Positions 6,928 to 14,837 of a stretch of DNA of 28,424 bases are shown piece by piece. Origin of the DNA: Candidatus Microgenomates bacterium (GTDB taxonomy: Bacteria > Patescibacteriota > Microgenomatia > UBA1406 > GWC2-37-13); contig WFWI01000023.1 in the NCBI GenBank assembly GCA_015491205.1, forward strand, positions 1 through 28,424, given 5' to 3'. Below the pieces are notes generated by a model that was given only the letters and a program-made list of their open reading frames with translations, made no database searches and was not told the DNA's origin. Each line of letters starts with the position of its first letter. Within the stretch, counting starts at the first letter, position 1. A program made the position numbers and the translations under genes.

Positions 6928-7923
6928 ATGAAGATTGCTTTTTTTGAAGTAAAAAGCTGGGAAAAGGCAAAGCTTAAAAGAGCTTTCCCTCAGGCCATAT
7001 TTGAAACGAAAGAATTGGACGAAAACACAGTCTCCCAATACCAAGATGTAGAGGTAATTTCAACCTTCATTTACTCTGATCTTTCCAAAAGAATTCTCCA
7101 AAACCTCCCCAAGCTTAAATTTATTGCTACCCGCTCAACTGGCTTTGATCACATAGATGTAAACTTTTGTAAAGAAAAAGGGATTCAAGTGTCAAATGTG
7201 CCAGAGTATGGCTCGCGGACTGTAGCAGAATTCACCTTTGCCTTAATTTTGTCTCTCACAAAAAAAATACCTCAAGGCATAGCTCAGATGAAACAAATAA
7301 GGTTTAACCATGCAGAAATTAGAGGAATCGACCTTTTTGGAAAAATTTTGGGAATAGTAGGGCTAGGGAAAATTGGCAGCGAAGTTTTAAAAATCGCCAG
7401 CTCCTTTGGAATGAAAATTTTAGTACACACCCGCTCGCGCAAAAAAGAGTTGGAGGAAAGATATAAATTTGAATATGTAACTTTAGAAACCCTCCTTTCC
7501 CGTTCAGATATTGTCACCCTCCATCTTCCTCTAACCCCTCAAACGCGCCATATTATAAACTCCAAAAATATCAAACTTTTCAAAAAAGGCAGTTACCTTA
7601 TAAACACTGCAAGAGGTGGGCTTATTGAGACAAAAGCCCTTCTTTGTGCTTTGGAGGAAGGAGTTTTAGCTGGAGCTGCCCTTGATGTTTTGGAAGAGGA
7701 GGATGATTTGAAAGAAGAAGTTGAAGTGTTAACTGGAAAAATAAAAGGGAGCCTTGACTACAAGGAGCTTGTCTTAAACCATATTCTCCTTAATCATCCA
7801 AAAGTTATCATCACTCCCCACAATGCCTTCAATACAAAAGAGGCCTTGGATAGAATAACTTTAACAACCATTGAAAACATTAACAGTTTCCTTCAGGGAG
7901 TTCCTAAAAACACAGTAGTATGA
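6928..7923 (+). CDS. D-2-hydroxyacid dehydrogenase (probably D-lactate dehydrogenase)
   Basis: This 331-residue NAD-dependent enzyme likely reduces pyruvate to D-lactate (or acts on a related 2-keto acid), regenerating NAD+ in fermentation. The nucleotide-binding motif is G145-L-G-K-I-G150. 'ATRSTGFDHID' and 'VSNVPEYGSRTVAEF' are family signatures. Active-site residues appear as R229 ('NTARGGLIE'), a Glu in the acidic run after 'ALDVLEE', and H298 ('ITPHNAFNT'). The ATG at 6928 starts at the first beta strand; the frame stays open for 23 codons upstream, but those bases are the tRNA gene and promoters. The stop overlaps the start of the next gene (ATGA, 7920-7923). Phosphoglycerate dehydrogenase is unlikely because no ACT domain follows. 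Substrate specificity is inferred. Confidence 0.88.
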   Translation: MKIAFFEVKSWEKAKLKRAFPQAIFETKELDENTVSQYQDVEVISTFIYSDLSKRILQNLPKLKFIATRSTGFDHIDVNFCKEKGIQVSNVPEYGSRTVAEFTFALILSLTKKIPQGIAQMKQIRFNHAEIRGIDLFGKILGIVGLGKIGSEVLKIASSFGMKILVHTRSRKKELEERYKFEYVTLETLLSRSDIVTLHLPLTPQTRHIINSKNIKLFKKGSYLINTARGGLIETKALLCALEEGVLAGAALDVLEEEDDLKEEVEVLTGKIKGSLDYKELVLNHILLNHPKVIITPHNAFNTKEALDRITLTTIENINSFLQGVPKNTVV

Positions 7924-8963
7924 ATCTAACAGAGTTTTCCTACTATGCAAGAAAATACGGCCCTCTCCTTGGCCTCCTAACTATTTTTCTCATCCTTCTT
8001 TTTTACACCTTATACCTTTTATCCCTTGCCACAAAAAAACCAGAAAAAGAAAAAGTTTACACAAACCCTGTTTTTGGAAGATTAGAGCTTCCCAAAGTTC
8101 CCTCAACAAAGCTTGAATCAAAACCTGCCTTTGAGCTTGATACTATAGAAGGAGTGCCCATAACAGCCACTGCCTCTGCCAAAGTTTACCGGCTTATTCA
8201 GCCCAGAACGAAACTTACCTATCTTGAGCGCTCTTATCTTATGGCAAAAAAACTTGGGTTTGATACAACCTCTGCCTCATATCAAAGAGAAGGTAATGTA
8301 GCCAAATTCAAAGACTCTGAAAAAGAGCTTTCTATTGATATCGCAACATACAATTTTAGCTTTTCCTACCTTCCAAGTTGGTTAAAAGAAAATCAAAAAA
8401 ACTTCTCCCTTCCCGAAAACGATCTTGCTCTGCAATTTGCCAAAGAAATACTTTCCTCCTTAAACAAATATCCTACTGCTTTAGCCCAAGGCAAAAATAA
8501 ATTAAGCTTTGTCTCAATAAATCAAGATGAACTAAAAGAAAAGATTGTAACCTCCCCTTCCTTGGCCAATGCTTTAAGAATTGATTTTTACAGGAAAGAG
8601 GAAGATCTGCCAATTGTAGGCCCAAAATTTCCCCAAAGCCAGAATTTTGCGATTGTAACAGTTTTCCAAAACGAGCTCTTTCTTTTAAAAGCCCAAGTAA
8701 AATTCTTTGAGGTTGATAAGACAAAAGAAGGAGTTTATCCTTTAATAACTGGCGATGAGGCTTGGGAAAGGTTTAAAAACTACAAAGCGTTTTTTGTAAA
8801 ACTTCCTGATCCTATGCCTGATAAGATCTATATTAAAAAAATGTTTCTCGCCTATTATGATCCAGAGGAATACACCCCTTATTTTCAACCTTTTTATGTC
8901 TTCTTGGGAAAAGATTTTATAGCTTATGTACCTGCAGTAAAGGAAGAATTCCTAAAACCTTAA
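7920..8963 (+). CDS. Single-pass membrane-anchored protein of unknown function
   Basis: I do not recognise a named family over its full 347 residues. One hydrophobic helix (about residues 15-36, 'PLLGLLTIFLILLFYTLYLL') is followed by a basic Lys/Glu stretch and a large soluble part, so an N-in, C-out topology fits. The C-terminal pattern ('VYPLITGDEAWERFKNY', then 'MFLAYYDPEEYTPYFQPFYVFLGKDFIAYVPAV') resembles the end of YycI/PepSY-like regulatory or chaperone-type domains of Gram-positive cell-wall control proteins; this is an impression from pattern only. Translation is probably coupled to the dehydrogenase gene (ATGA overlap). The 3' end overlaps the convergent carboxypeptidase gene by four bases. 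Length and codon use look like a real, intact gene. Confidence 0.8.
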   Translation: MNLTEFSYYARKYGPLLGLLTIFLILLFYTLYLLSLATKKPEKEKVYTNPVFGRLELPKVPSTKLESKPAFELDTIEGVPITATASAKVYRLIQPRTKLTYLERSYLMAKKLGFDTTSASYQREGNVAKFKDSEKELSIDIATYNFSFSYLPSWLKENQKNFSLPENDLALQFAKEILSSLNKYPTALAQGKNKLSFVSINQDELKEKIVTSPSLANALRIDFYRKEEDLPIVGPKFPQSQNFAIVTVFQNELFLLKAQVKFFEVDKTKEGVYPLITGDEAWERFKNYKAFFVKLPDPMPDKIYIKKMFLAYYDPEEYTPYFQPFYVFLGKDFIAYVPAVKEEFLKP

Positions 8964-9862
8964 AGGGAAAGATTATAAACCCCAAGGCTTGACCTTAACC
9001 AAAAGATTAAATTTTGAGTATCAGCAAATCTATCCTTGCTTCCCAAAAGCACAACCAAGATTTCACCATAAGGAGTTTTGTAAAGGCTTATCAAATTTTC
9101 TCCTGCAGCTGGAGTATAACCAGTCTTCAAACCCGCCACCCCTGGAATCTCGCCCAAAAGCTTGTTAACATTGGAAAGCCTGTGAAATTTTTTAAACTCA
9201 ACATCTGAAACAATTATCTCCTTTATCCCAACCACTTTTCTCAAAAAAGGATCTTTTAAAAACTCGCGGCTTGCCAAGGCCAAATCATAAGCAGTGGAAT
9301 AATGGTTAGGATCCTCAAACCCAGCAGGATTGGTAAAATTGGTATCTTCCATCCCTAGCTCTTTTGCCTTCTTATTCATAAGAGAAACAAACCTTTCATA
9401 CCCTGCAGCATCAGCCAAAGCAAAAGCAGCATCATTGGCAGAGTGAATAAGAAGGCCATAAAGCAAGTTTTCCACTGTCATTCTCTCACCCTTTTCAAGC
9501 TCCATAATTCTGCCTTCTTTTATACTCCGCTTAACCTCTATTACATCGTCAAGTTTAAAGATATCGCGCGCAACCAAAGCAGTGATTATTTTCGTGGTCG
9601 AAGCAGGGTAGAGCTTTAACCTTTCGTTTTTCATATAAAGCGGCAAAAAGTTTTCCGGCTCAACAATAAAAAGCGCTTTGGCTGAAACTTCAGGAACGGA
9701 TTTGCTTTTTAGATAAAGTATCTTAAAGCTCTGTTTTGCCCTTCCCTTGACGTTGCTCCTTCCTTGATAATCAGCCAATTTTTTTGCCAAAGGATGATCG
9801 CCTGGGTAAAAAAGGAAAAGGAGGGAATACAAAAAAATTACAACAATTGCCTTGGCCTTCAT
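8960..9862 (-). CDS. dacA: D-alanyl-D-alanine carboxypeptidase (peptidase S11 family)
   Basis: This 300-residue exported penicillin-binding-type enzyme should trim the terminal D-Ala of peptidoglycan stem peptides. It has a hydrophobic N-terminal signal (residues 3-20), and all three catalytic motifs: S88-T-T-K91 ('YPASTTKIITA'), S140-A-N142 ('IHSANDAAFALAD') and K245-T-G247 ('GLKTGYTPAAG'). It is shorter than E. coli DacA and lacks a clear C-terminal amphipathic anchor domain, so the uncleaved signal may tether it. The start overlaps the aspS stop (ATGA, 9859-9862); the two genes share the aspS promoter. Its 3' end runs 4 bases into the opposing membrane-protein gene. It shows the organism makes peptidoglycan. 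Confidence 0.93.
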   Translation of the reverse strand: MKAKAIVVIFLYSLLFLFYPGDHPLAKKLADYQGRSNVKGRAKQSFKILYLKSKSVPEVSAKALFIVEPENFLPLYMKNERLKLYPASTTKIITALVARDIFKLDDVIEVKRSIKEGRIMELEKGERMTVENLLYGLLIHSANDAAFALADAAGYERFVSLMNKKAKELGMEDTNFTNPAGFEDPNHYSTAYDLALASREFLKDPFLRKVVGIKEIIVSDVEFKKFHRLSNVNKLLGEIPGVAGLKTGYTPAAGENLISLYKTPYGEILVVLLGSKDRFADTQNLIFWLRSSLGVYNLSL

Positions 9863-11235
9863 TTTTCCTCAACCACCCTTATCCCAAGCTCCTCAAGCTG
9901 GGATGGTTCAACTTCAGAGGGTGCATCCATAACAGCTGTCCTTCCGCCAGAGGTGGCTGGAAAGGCAATAACCTCACGCACTGAGGGCTCGTTTAAAATA
10001 ACCTGAAGAAGCCTGTCAAAGCCAAAAGCTATCCCTCCATGGGGCGGCACGCCATATTTGAACGCTTCCAAAAGGTGCCCAAACTTTTTTTCTATGTCCT
10101 CTTTTTTGTGCCCCATAATTTCAAAGATTTTTGCTTGAAGCTTGGGATCGGTTATTCTTATTGAGCCACCAGCAATTTCAAATCCATTTAAAACAAGGTC
10201 ATACTGATCAGCTCTGACTTTTTCATACTCGCCCTTTTCCAAGTATTTTAAGTCCTCCTTTTTTGGAGAAGTAAAGGGGTGGTGGGTTGCATCCCAGCGG
10301 TTCTCCCCTTCCTTCCACTCAAAAGCTGGAAAATCAACTACCCAGCAAAAAGCTAAAAGATCAGGATCCTTTTCCTTTCTTATATCAGGCCTGTCAGAGC
10401 CATACTTTTCCATTGCCTCCTTATAGGTTATTATCGGAAAAGGAACTTTCAAAAACCTCTTTTCTGGAAAAACCTGTTTTATGGCAAAAACAAGCATCTC
10501 CTCTGCCAATGACCTTATATCCTCCTGGGAGACAAAGGACATCTCAATATCAATCTGGGTAAACTCACCGTAGGCCCTATCAGCCCGTGGATCCTCATCG
10601 CGGAAACAGCGGGCTATTTGAAAATACCTTTCTACACCAGCAACCATTAAAAGCTGTTTGTATTGCTGGGGAGATTGAGGAAGTGCGTAGAACTTGCCTT
10701 TTTGAAGCCGGGAAGGAACAATAAAGTCGCGTGCGCCCTCAGGGGTTGATTTTGTCAATATCGGAGTTTCTACCTCAACAAACCCTTTACTGTCTAAAAA
10801 CTCCCTAACCTTTCTTAAAAGTTTGTAGCGGAGAATAAGGTTTCTTTTCATCCTTTCCCTTCTTAAATCAAGGTAGCGATACTTTAGCCTTGCCTCCTCG
10901 GAAATCTTATAGCCATCGCCTTCAATTGGAATTGGAAGGGCTTTTGCTTTTGACAAAATTTTAAACTCCAAAACTTCAACTTCAATTGAACCTGTAGGAA
11001 TTTTTGGGTTTCTTAAATGCTCTGGCCTTTCTTTTACCTTTCCTTTAACATACAAAACATCCTCGGAAGAGACTTGCGCGAGGCTCTCATCGCCCACAAG
11101 CTGCACAACGCCTGATCTATCCCGCAAGTCCACAAAAACAACCTTTTTATGATCCCTTATACTCTGGGCCCACCCATAAAGCTCAACCTCCTCTCCCACC
11201 TTATCCACCAAATCAGCCACGAAGAGTTTTTTCAT
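9859..11235 (-). CDS. aspS: Aspartyl-tRNA synthetase, bacterial type lacking the GAD insertion
   Basis: This 458-residue class II synthetase charges tRNA with aspartate. It has an N-terminal anticodon-binding OB fold ('VELYGWAQSIRDHKKVVFVDLRDRSG'), the 'RYLDLRRE' linker, motif 2 'FRDEDPRADRAYGEFTQIDIE', the flipping-loop region, 'HHPFTSPK', and motif 3 'GIAFGFDRLLQ'. Bacterial AspRS is normally near 590 residues because a GAD domain is inserted between 'YGSDRPD' and 'HHPFTSPK'; here about 35 residues separate these motifs, so that domain is absent. The ATG at 11235 begins the OB fold; the frame is open 41 codons upstream but that part covers the promoter and repeats. Whether it also charges tRNA-Asn cannot be told from the sequence. 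It leads an operon with the carboxypeptidase gene. Confidence 0.96.
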   Translation of the reverse strand: MKKLFVADLVDKVGEEVELYGWAQSIRDHKKVVFVDLRDRSGVVQLVGDESLAQVSSEDVLYVKGKVKERPEHLRNPKIPTGSIEVEVLEFKILSKAKALPIPIEGDGYKISEEARLKYRYLDLRRERMKRNLILRYKLLRKVREFLDSKGFVEVETPILTKSTPEGARDFIVPSRLQKGKFYALPQSPQQYKQLLMVAGVERYFQIARCFRDEDPRADRAYGEFTQIDIEMSFVSQEDIRSLAEEMLVFAIKQVFPEKRFLKVPFPIITYKEAMEKYGSDRPDIRKEKDPDLLAFCWVVDFPAFEWKEGENRWDATHHPFTSPKKEDLKYLEKGEYEKVRADQYDLVLNGFEIAGGSIRITDPKLQAKIFEIMGHKKEDIEKKFGHLLEAFKYGVPPHGGIAFGFDRLLQVILNEPSVREVIAFPATSGGRTAVMDAPSEVEPSQLEELGIRVVEEK

Positions 11236-11244
11236 ATAGGAAGA

Positions 11245-11253
11245 ATTATAACA
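11245..11253 (-). promoter_or_regulatory. Extended -10 promoter of aspS
   Basis: Minus strand TGT-TATAAT, ending 9 nt before the aspS ATG. The -35 region is formed by a copy of the TAGTAGCGAGTAG repeat (11259-11278), as at efp. No Shine-Dalgarno sequence has room to lie between. Confidence 0.7.
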
Positions 11254-11258
11254 TAAAA

Positions 11259-11289
11259 AGTAGCGAGTAGTTAGTAGCGAGTAGCCAGG
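11259..11289 (+). repeat. TAGTAGCGAGTAG intergenic repeat abutting the aspS promoter
   Basis: The 20-mer AGTAGCGAGTAGTTAGTAGC at 11259-11278 occurs identically at 16844-16863, in the same place relative to the efp promoter. Bases 11273-11289 are the exact reverse complement of 608-624. Confidence 0.85.
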
Positions 11290-11315
11290 AAAATTAGGAA
11301 TTGTAAAATTAAACT

Positions 11316-11355
11316 TTAACGTTAAGCATATGCGATCGCATATTCTTAACGTTAA
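11316..11355. other. 40-nt palindrome centred on GCGATCGC between dnaJ and aspS
   Basis: TTAACGTTAAG (11316-11326) pairs with CTTAACGTTAA (11345-11355), and the core ATATGCGATCGCATAT (11328-11343) is perfect; 19 of 20 pairs match, the exception being 11327/11344. A further AACGTTAAC half lies at 11358-11366. It sits downstream of dnaJ and upstream of aspS. Terminator of the heat-shock operon, operator for aspS, or mobile palindrome are all possible; no U-run supports a plain terminator. Confidence 0.75.
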
Positions 11356-11433
11356 CAACGTTAACCTTGAAAATCCAACGAACTTGTTTGAAGTCAGGAA
11401 ACTTTATTTCGTTAATCTTTACTCGTCCGTTAA

Positions 11434-12294
11434 TCATACTTCTCCCTTTAGCTTTTCAAGTAGTTCTTTTGCCCGGGAAGAGACTTTCTCCGGCACTTTT
11501 ATCCGGAAAATAATATAAAAATCCCCCCGAGCGGAGGAGTGAGGATAGGGAATACCTTTTCCTTTAAGCCGCACAACCGTCCCATCCTTTGTTCCTGGTT
11601 TTACTTTGACCTTTAAAGGTCCTTCTAAAGTTTCAACCTCAATCACCCCTCCTAAAACTGCTGTTGGAAAATCAATCTCATGCTCCACATAAACATCCTG
11701 GCCTTGTCTTTTAAAATAAGGATGCGGCTCCACTTCAACCACAACATCAAAATCAGAAAATCTTATTCTTTGCCCATTATCAACTCCTGCTGGGATCTTA
11801 ATTTTTTTCGTTTTTCCTTTAACCACAATCTCTTTTTCTACTCCTTTAACTGCCTCCTCAAAGGAAAGCTTTATTTTGTAAACGTCCCTTGGTTTTCGTC
11901 TCCTTGAAAATGGAGAGCGAAACCCAAAAAAGCTCTCAAAAATCTCAAATGGATCGGAAAAGCCTTCAAAGTCAAAATCAAAGGGTATATCTCCAAAGGT
12001 TGTATAGGTATAAGTAAACGGGCCTTTTTTGTAGGTGTAAGTGCGCGCCCCGCCTCCTCCAGGAGTAGCTCCTTTTCCTTCAAAAGCTGCAGGACCATAA
12101 AGATCATAAACTTTTCGCTTTTCAGGATTGGATAAAACCTCGTAGGCTTTGTTTATTTCTTTAAACCTCTCCTCTGCTTCTGGAGATTTGTTTTTATCAG
12201 GATGCCACTTTAGGGCCAGTCTACGATAGGCCCTTTTAATCTCCTCCTGACTGGCATCTTTTGATACCCCCAGAATTTCATAATAGTCCTTCAT
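11434..12294 (-). CDS. dnaJ: DnaJ-type co-chaperone without zinc finger (DnaJ/CbpA class)
   Basis: This 286-residue J-protein stimulates DnaK ATPase and delivers unfolded clients. The J domain (residues 1-65) has the H31-P-D33 motif in 'LALKWHPDKN'. A Gly/Phe-rich region follows (about 70-130: GGGG, TYTYKKGPF, DFDFEGFSDPF). Two C-terminal beta-sandwich domains come next ('VYKIKLSFEEAVKG', 'YVEHEIDFPTAVLGG', 'VKVKPGTKDGTVVRLKGKG'). The four CxxCxGxG repeats of type I DnaJ are missing, so this is a type II/CbpA-like protein, although its place after dnaK shows that it is the main J-protein of the operon. A 186-base repeat-filled gap separates it from dnaK. The ATG at 12294 starts at MKDYYEILGV. 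Confidence 0.93.
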   Translation of the reverse strand: MKDYYEILGVSKDASQEEIKRAYRRLALKWHPDKNKSPEAEERFKEINKAYEVLSNPEKRKVYDLYGPAAFEGKGATPGGGGARTYTYKKGPFTYTYTTFGDIPFDFDFEGFSDPFEIFESFFGFRSPFSRRRKPRDVYKIKLSFEEAVKGVEKEIVVKGKTKKIKIPAGVDNGQRIRFSDFDVVVEVEPHPYFKRQGQDVYVEHEIDFPTAVLGGVIEVETLEGPLKVKVKPGTKDGTVVRLKGKGIPYPHSSARGDFYIIFRIKVPEKVSSRAKELLEKLKGEV

Positions 12295-12300
12295 AGCCTA

Positions 12301-12478
12301 AAATTCCAAATCTCAAATTCCAATTTCCAAACCAATTTTGTTTGGAATTTTTGGCCATTGGTAATTAGGATTTGCCCGCCTGCCATCGCCTCCTGCCCGC
12401 TCGTGCCTCGCAGTGGCAGGCGGGTCGGCTCAGGCCAATGGCGGGCAAGTTTGGTTATTGGAATTTGGCGCTTGGAGC
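12301..12478. repeat. Nested inverted repeats with a GC-rich core between dnaK and dnaJ
   Basis: The outer arms are AT-rich words of the AAATTCCAA/TTGGAATTT kind (12301-12350 and 12451-12478). GCCATTGG (12354-12361) pairs with CCAATGGC (12435-12442). TTGCCCGCC (12372-12380) pairs with GGCGGGCAA (12440-12448), and CCCGCCTGCCA (12375-12385) pairs perfectly with TGGCAGGCGGG (12414-12424), so two stems compete for the same bases. The core is far richer in GC than the surrounding genes. It could tune dnaJ expression relative to dnaK or be an inserted REP-like element. Confidence 0.75.
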
Positions 12479-12480
12479 TT

Positions 12481-14346
12481 TTAATTTATAACCTCTCCCT
12501 CCTCCACTTCTCCTTCACCTTTCTTTCCTTCCTCTTCCTTCTTTTCCTCCTGCTTTCCCTCATACATGTGCTTGCCAATCTCTTGTAAAGAGCTAGAAAG
12601 CTCGGCTGTTTTCTTTTCTATCTCCTCCTTGGAGTCCTTCTCCATCACTTCTCTCAACTCCTTTATTTTCCCTTCAACCTTCTTCTTCTCTTCATCAGAT
12701 AACTTATCCTTCAAATCCTTAAGGCTCTTTTCTGCTACATAAATTGCACTTTCTGCCTTGTTTCTTGACTCTATAAGCTCCCTCATCCTCCTATCTTCCT
12801 CCTCATGCTCCTCAGCCTCTTTCTTCATCCTTTCAATCTCTTCCTTTGAAAGCCCAGTTGAACCTGTGATCTTTATTGATTGTTTTTTACCAGTGGCTTT
12901 GTCGCGTGCTGTAACAGTTAAAATTCCGTTAGCATCAATGTCAAAGGTAACCTCAATCTGTGGTACTCCCCGAGGCGCAGGTGGAATACCATCCAAAATA
13001 AACCTACCCAAGGATTTGTTATCCTTTGCCAAGGGCCGCTCTCCTTGCAAAACGTGAATCTCAACCTGGGTCTGGTTGTCAGCTGCTGTGGTGAACACCT
13101 CTGTCTTTGAGGTCGGAATAGTTGTGTTTCTTGGAATAAGCGGAGTCATAACGCCTCCCAAAGTCTCAACTCCCAAAGTCAAAGGCGTCACATCCAAAAG
13201 CACAACATCCTTTGCCTCCCCAGAGATTATTCCTGCCTGAATGGCAGCTCCCAAAGCTACAACTTCATCAGGATTAATTGACCTGTTTGGCTCTTTGCCA
13301 AAATACTCCTTTACTGTCTCAACAATCTTTGGCATCCTAGTCATTCCACCTACTAAAATTACTTCATCTATATCGGATGGCTTCAATTTTGCATCCTTTA
13401 AACACTCCTCAACAGGCTTTAATGTTTTTTTTATAAGATGATCAACCAAACTCTCAAGCTTGGCGCGAGTAAGCTTTAAATTAAGGTGAAGCGGCTGATT
13501 ATCTTTGACTATGATAAATGGAAGATTAATCTCTGTCTCCATTGTTGTAGAAAGCTCAATCTTTGCCTTTTCAGCTGCATCGCGAAGCCTCTGAAGCGCT
13601 TGAGGATCCTTTCTCAAATCAATCCCATGCTCTTTTTTAAACTCCTCAGCTGCCCAGTCAATTATTGCTTTGTCAAAATCGTCTCCACCAAGGTGAGTAT
13701 CACCGTTTGTAGCCTTAACCTCAAAAACACCCTCCCCAAGCTCCAAAATTGTAATGTCAAAAGTTCCACCACCAAGATCATAAACAGCAATTGTGTGAGC
13801 ATGCTTTTTGTCAAGGCCATAGGCCAAAGCAGCCGCAGTTGGCTCATTCAAAATTCTAACCACCTCAAGCCCGGCAATCTCTCCTGCTTGCTTGGTAGCC
13901 TGCCTTTGGGCATCATCAAAATAGGCAGGCACTGTGATAACTGCCTTTTCAACCTTATCTCCCAAATAAACCTCAGCATCCTTTTTAAGCTTTTGAAGGA
14001 TCATGGCAGAAATCTCCTCTGGAGTAAAGGTTTTGCCCTCAACCTCAACCACTGCCTTGCCATTTTTACCCTCCTTTATGGTGTAAGGCAACCATTTCTT
14101 GTCAAACTGAACAGACTCATCCTTATACCTTCTTCCCATAAGCCGTTTTATTGAAAAGATGATCCTTTTAGGATGCAAAAGGAGCTGGCGTTTGGCAACG
14201 TCTCCTACCACCCGCTTTATTGGATCAACGACAGAAGGGGTAATATTTCGCCCTTCCTGAGAAGGGATAACTTTAGGCTTTCCACCCTCCATTACAGCAA
14301 CTACCGAATTGGTTGTTCCCAGATCTATTCCAACTATCCTTCCCAT
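12481..14346 (-). CDS. dnaK: Hsp70 chaperone DnaK
   Basis: This 621-residue ATP-driven chaperone has the actin-like ATPase domain (motifs 'GIDLGTTNSVVAVMEGG', 'ITVPAYFDDAQRQATKQAG', 'VYDLGGGTFDI', 'VILVGGMTRMPKI'), the linker 'VVLLDVTPLTLGVE', the substrate-binding beta domain ('RNTTIPTSK', 'GERPLAKDNKSLG', 'IDANGILTVTARDKATGK') and a helical lid. The tail is unusually acidic and low in complexity (runs of Glu/Lys/Gly ending EEGEVIN). Cysteines are nearly absent. It lies 14 nt after grpE in the hrcA-grpE-dnaK-dnaJ cluster and should fall under HrcA control through the operator at 15586-15612. Length is usual for the family. Confidence 0.98.
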   Translation of the reverse strand: MGRIVGIDLGTTNSVVAVMEGGKPKVIPSQEGRNITPSVVDPIKRVVGDVAKRQLLLHPKRIIFSIKRLMGRRYKDESVQFDKKWLPYTIKEGKNGKAVVEVEGKTFTPEEISAMILQKLKKDAEVYLGDKVEKAVITVPAYFDDAQRQATKQAGEIAGLEVVRILNEPTAAALAYGLDKKHAHTIAVYDLGGGTFDITILELGEGVFEVKATNGDTHLGGDDFDKAIIDWAAEEFKKEHGIDLRKDPQALQRLRDAAEKAKIELSTTMETEINLPFIIVKDNQPLHLNLKLTRAKLESLVDHLIKKTLKPVEECLKDAKLKPSDIDEVILVGGMTRMPKIVETVKEYFGKEPNRSINPDEVVALGAAIQAGIISGEAKDVVLLDVTPLTLGVETLGGVMTPLIPRNTTIPTSKTEVFTTAADNQTQVEIHVLQGERPLAKDNKSLGRFILDGIPPAPRGVPQIEVTFDIDANGILTVTARDKATGKKQSIKITGSTGLSKEEIERMKKEAEEHEEEDRRMRELIESRNKAESAIYVAEKSLKDLKDKLSDEEKKKVEGKIKELREVMEKDSKEEIEKKTAELSSSLQEIGKHMYEGKQEEKKEEEGKKGEGEVEEGEVIN

Positions 14347-14360
14347 AGGCTTTTAAAAGA

Positions 14361-14816
14361 TTAACTTTTAACTTTTTTGGAAACTTGCACTTTTGCCACC
14401 CTCATTACCTTCCCATCTCTTTTATACCCTTTTTGGAAAACTTTTACAACTTTATTTTCTTCTTCTCCTTCTACTGTGTCTATAACTTCAGCTACTTCAG
14501 GGTCAAAAATTTTCCCCTCAACTTCTATTTCTTTAACTCCCCATTTCTCAAGCATTTTTCTAAATTTTTCTTTAACAAGAACAAGTCCTTTGTCCCTCAC
14601 AAACTCCTCTGCTTTTTCCATATCATCCAATATCTCTAAAAAATCTCTAATAACTTGAGAGGAAGCTTCAAAAGCAACTGTTTTCTTCTCCTCCTCAAGA
14701 CGCCTTAAAAGATTCTGGTAATCAGCCAAGGCTCGCAAGTACTTTTCTTTCAGCTCTTTCACCTGTGATTCGAGCTCTTCCACTTTTTTTGAAAGCTCTT
14801 CCTTTTTTTTATTCAT
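14361..14816 (-). CDS. grpE: Nucleotide exchange factor GrpE
   Basis: This 151-residue protein promotes ADP release from DnaK. The N-terminal half is a long charged coiled coil (residues 1-55, 'KKKEELSKKVEELESQVKEL', then 'YLRALADYQNLLRRLEEEKK'), followed by a four-helix stretch ('VIRDFLEILDDMEKAEEF') and the beta-wing head ('GVKEIEVEGKIFDPEVAEVI', 'VVKVFQKGYKRDGKVMRVAKV'). The family tail 'GY...RVLRPAxVxV' is present in variant form. It is shorter than E. coli GrpE (197) mainly at the N-terminus. It sits 21 nt after hrcA and 14 nt before dnaK, all on the minus strand, with an AAAGG three bases before its ATG. Confidence 0.95.
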   Translation of the reverse strand: MNKKKEELSKKVEELESQVKELKEKYLRALADYQNLLRRLEEEKKTVAFEASSQVIRDFLEILDDMEKAEEFVRDKGLVLVKEKFRKMLEKWGVKEIEVEGKIFDPEVAEVIDTVEGEEENKVVKVFQKGYKRDGKVMRVAKVQVSKKVKS

Positions 14817-14837
14817 AAACCTTTACAATTAAAACTT

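Noticed and set aside
8940..8963. Terminator between the convergent membrane-protein and carboxypeptidase genes
   Set aside because: The two stops overlap by four bases, and no hairpin with a T-run is visible in either coding end.
11236..11358. 41-residue N-terminal extension of AspRS
   Set aside because: The extension has no homology, covers a clear TGTTATAAT promoter and repeat sequence, and the ATG at 11235 starts exactly at the OB fold.
11330..11518. 62-codon plus-strand frame beginning in the 40-nt palindrome
   Set aside because: Half overlaps dnaJ in antisense, no promoter or family pattern, and the first part is repeat sequence.
13486..14154. 222-codon open frame on the plus strand opposite dnaK
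   Set aside because: It lies wholly antisense to a conserved dnaK region, has no domain pattern, and long antisense frames are expected opposite this kind of codon usage.
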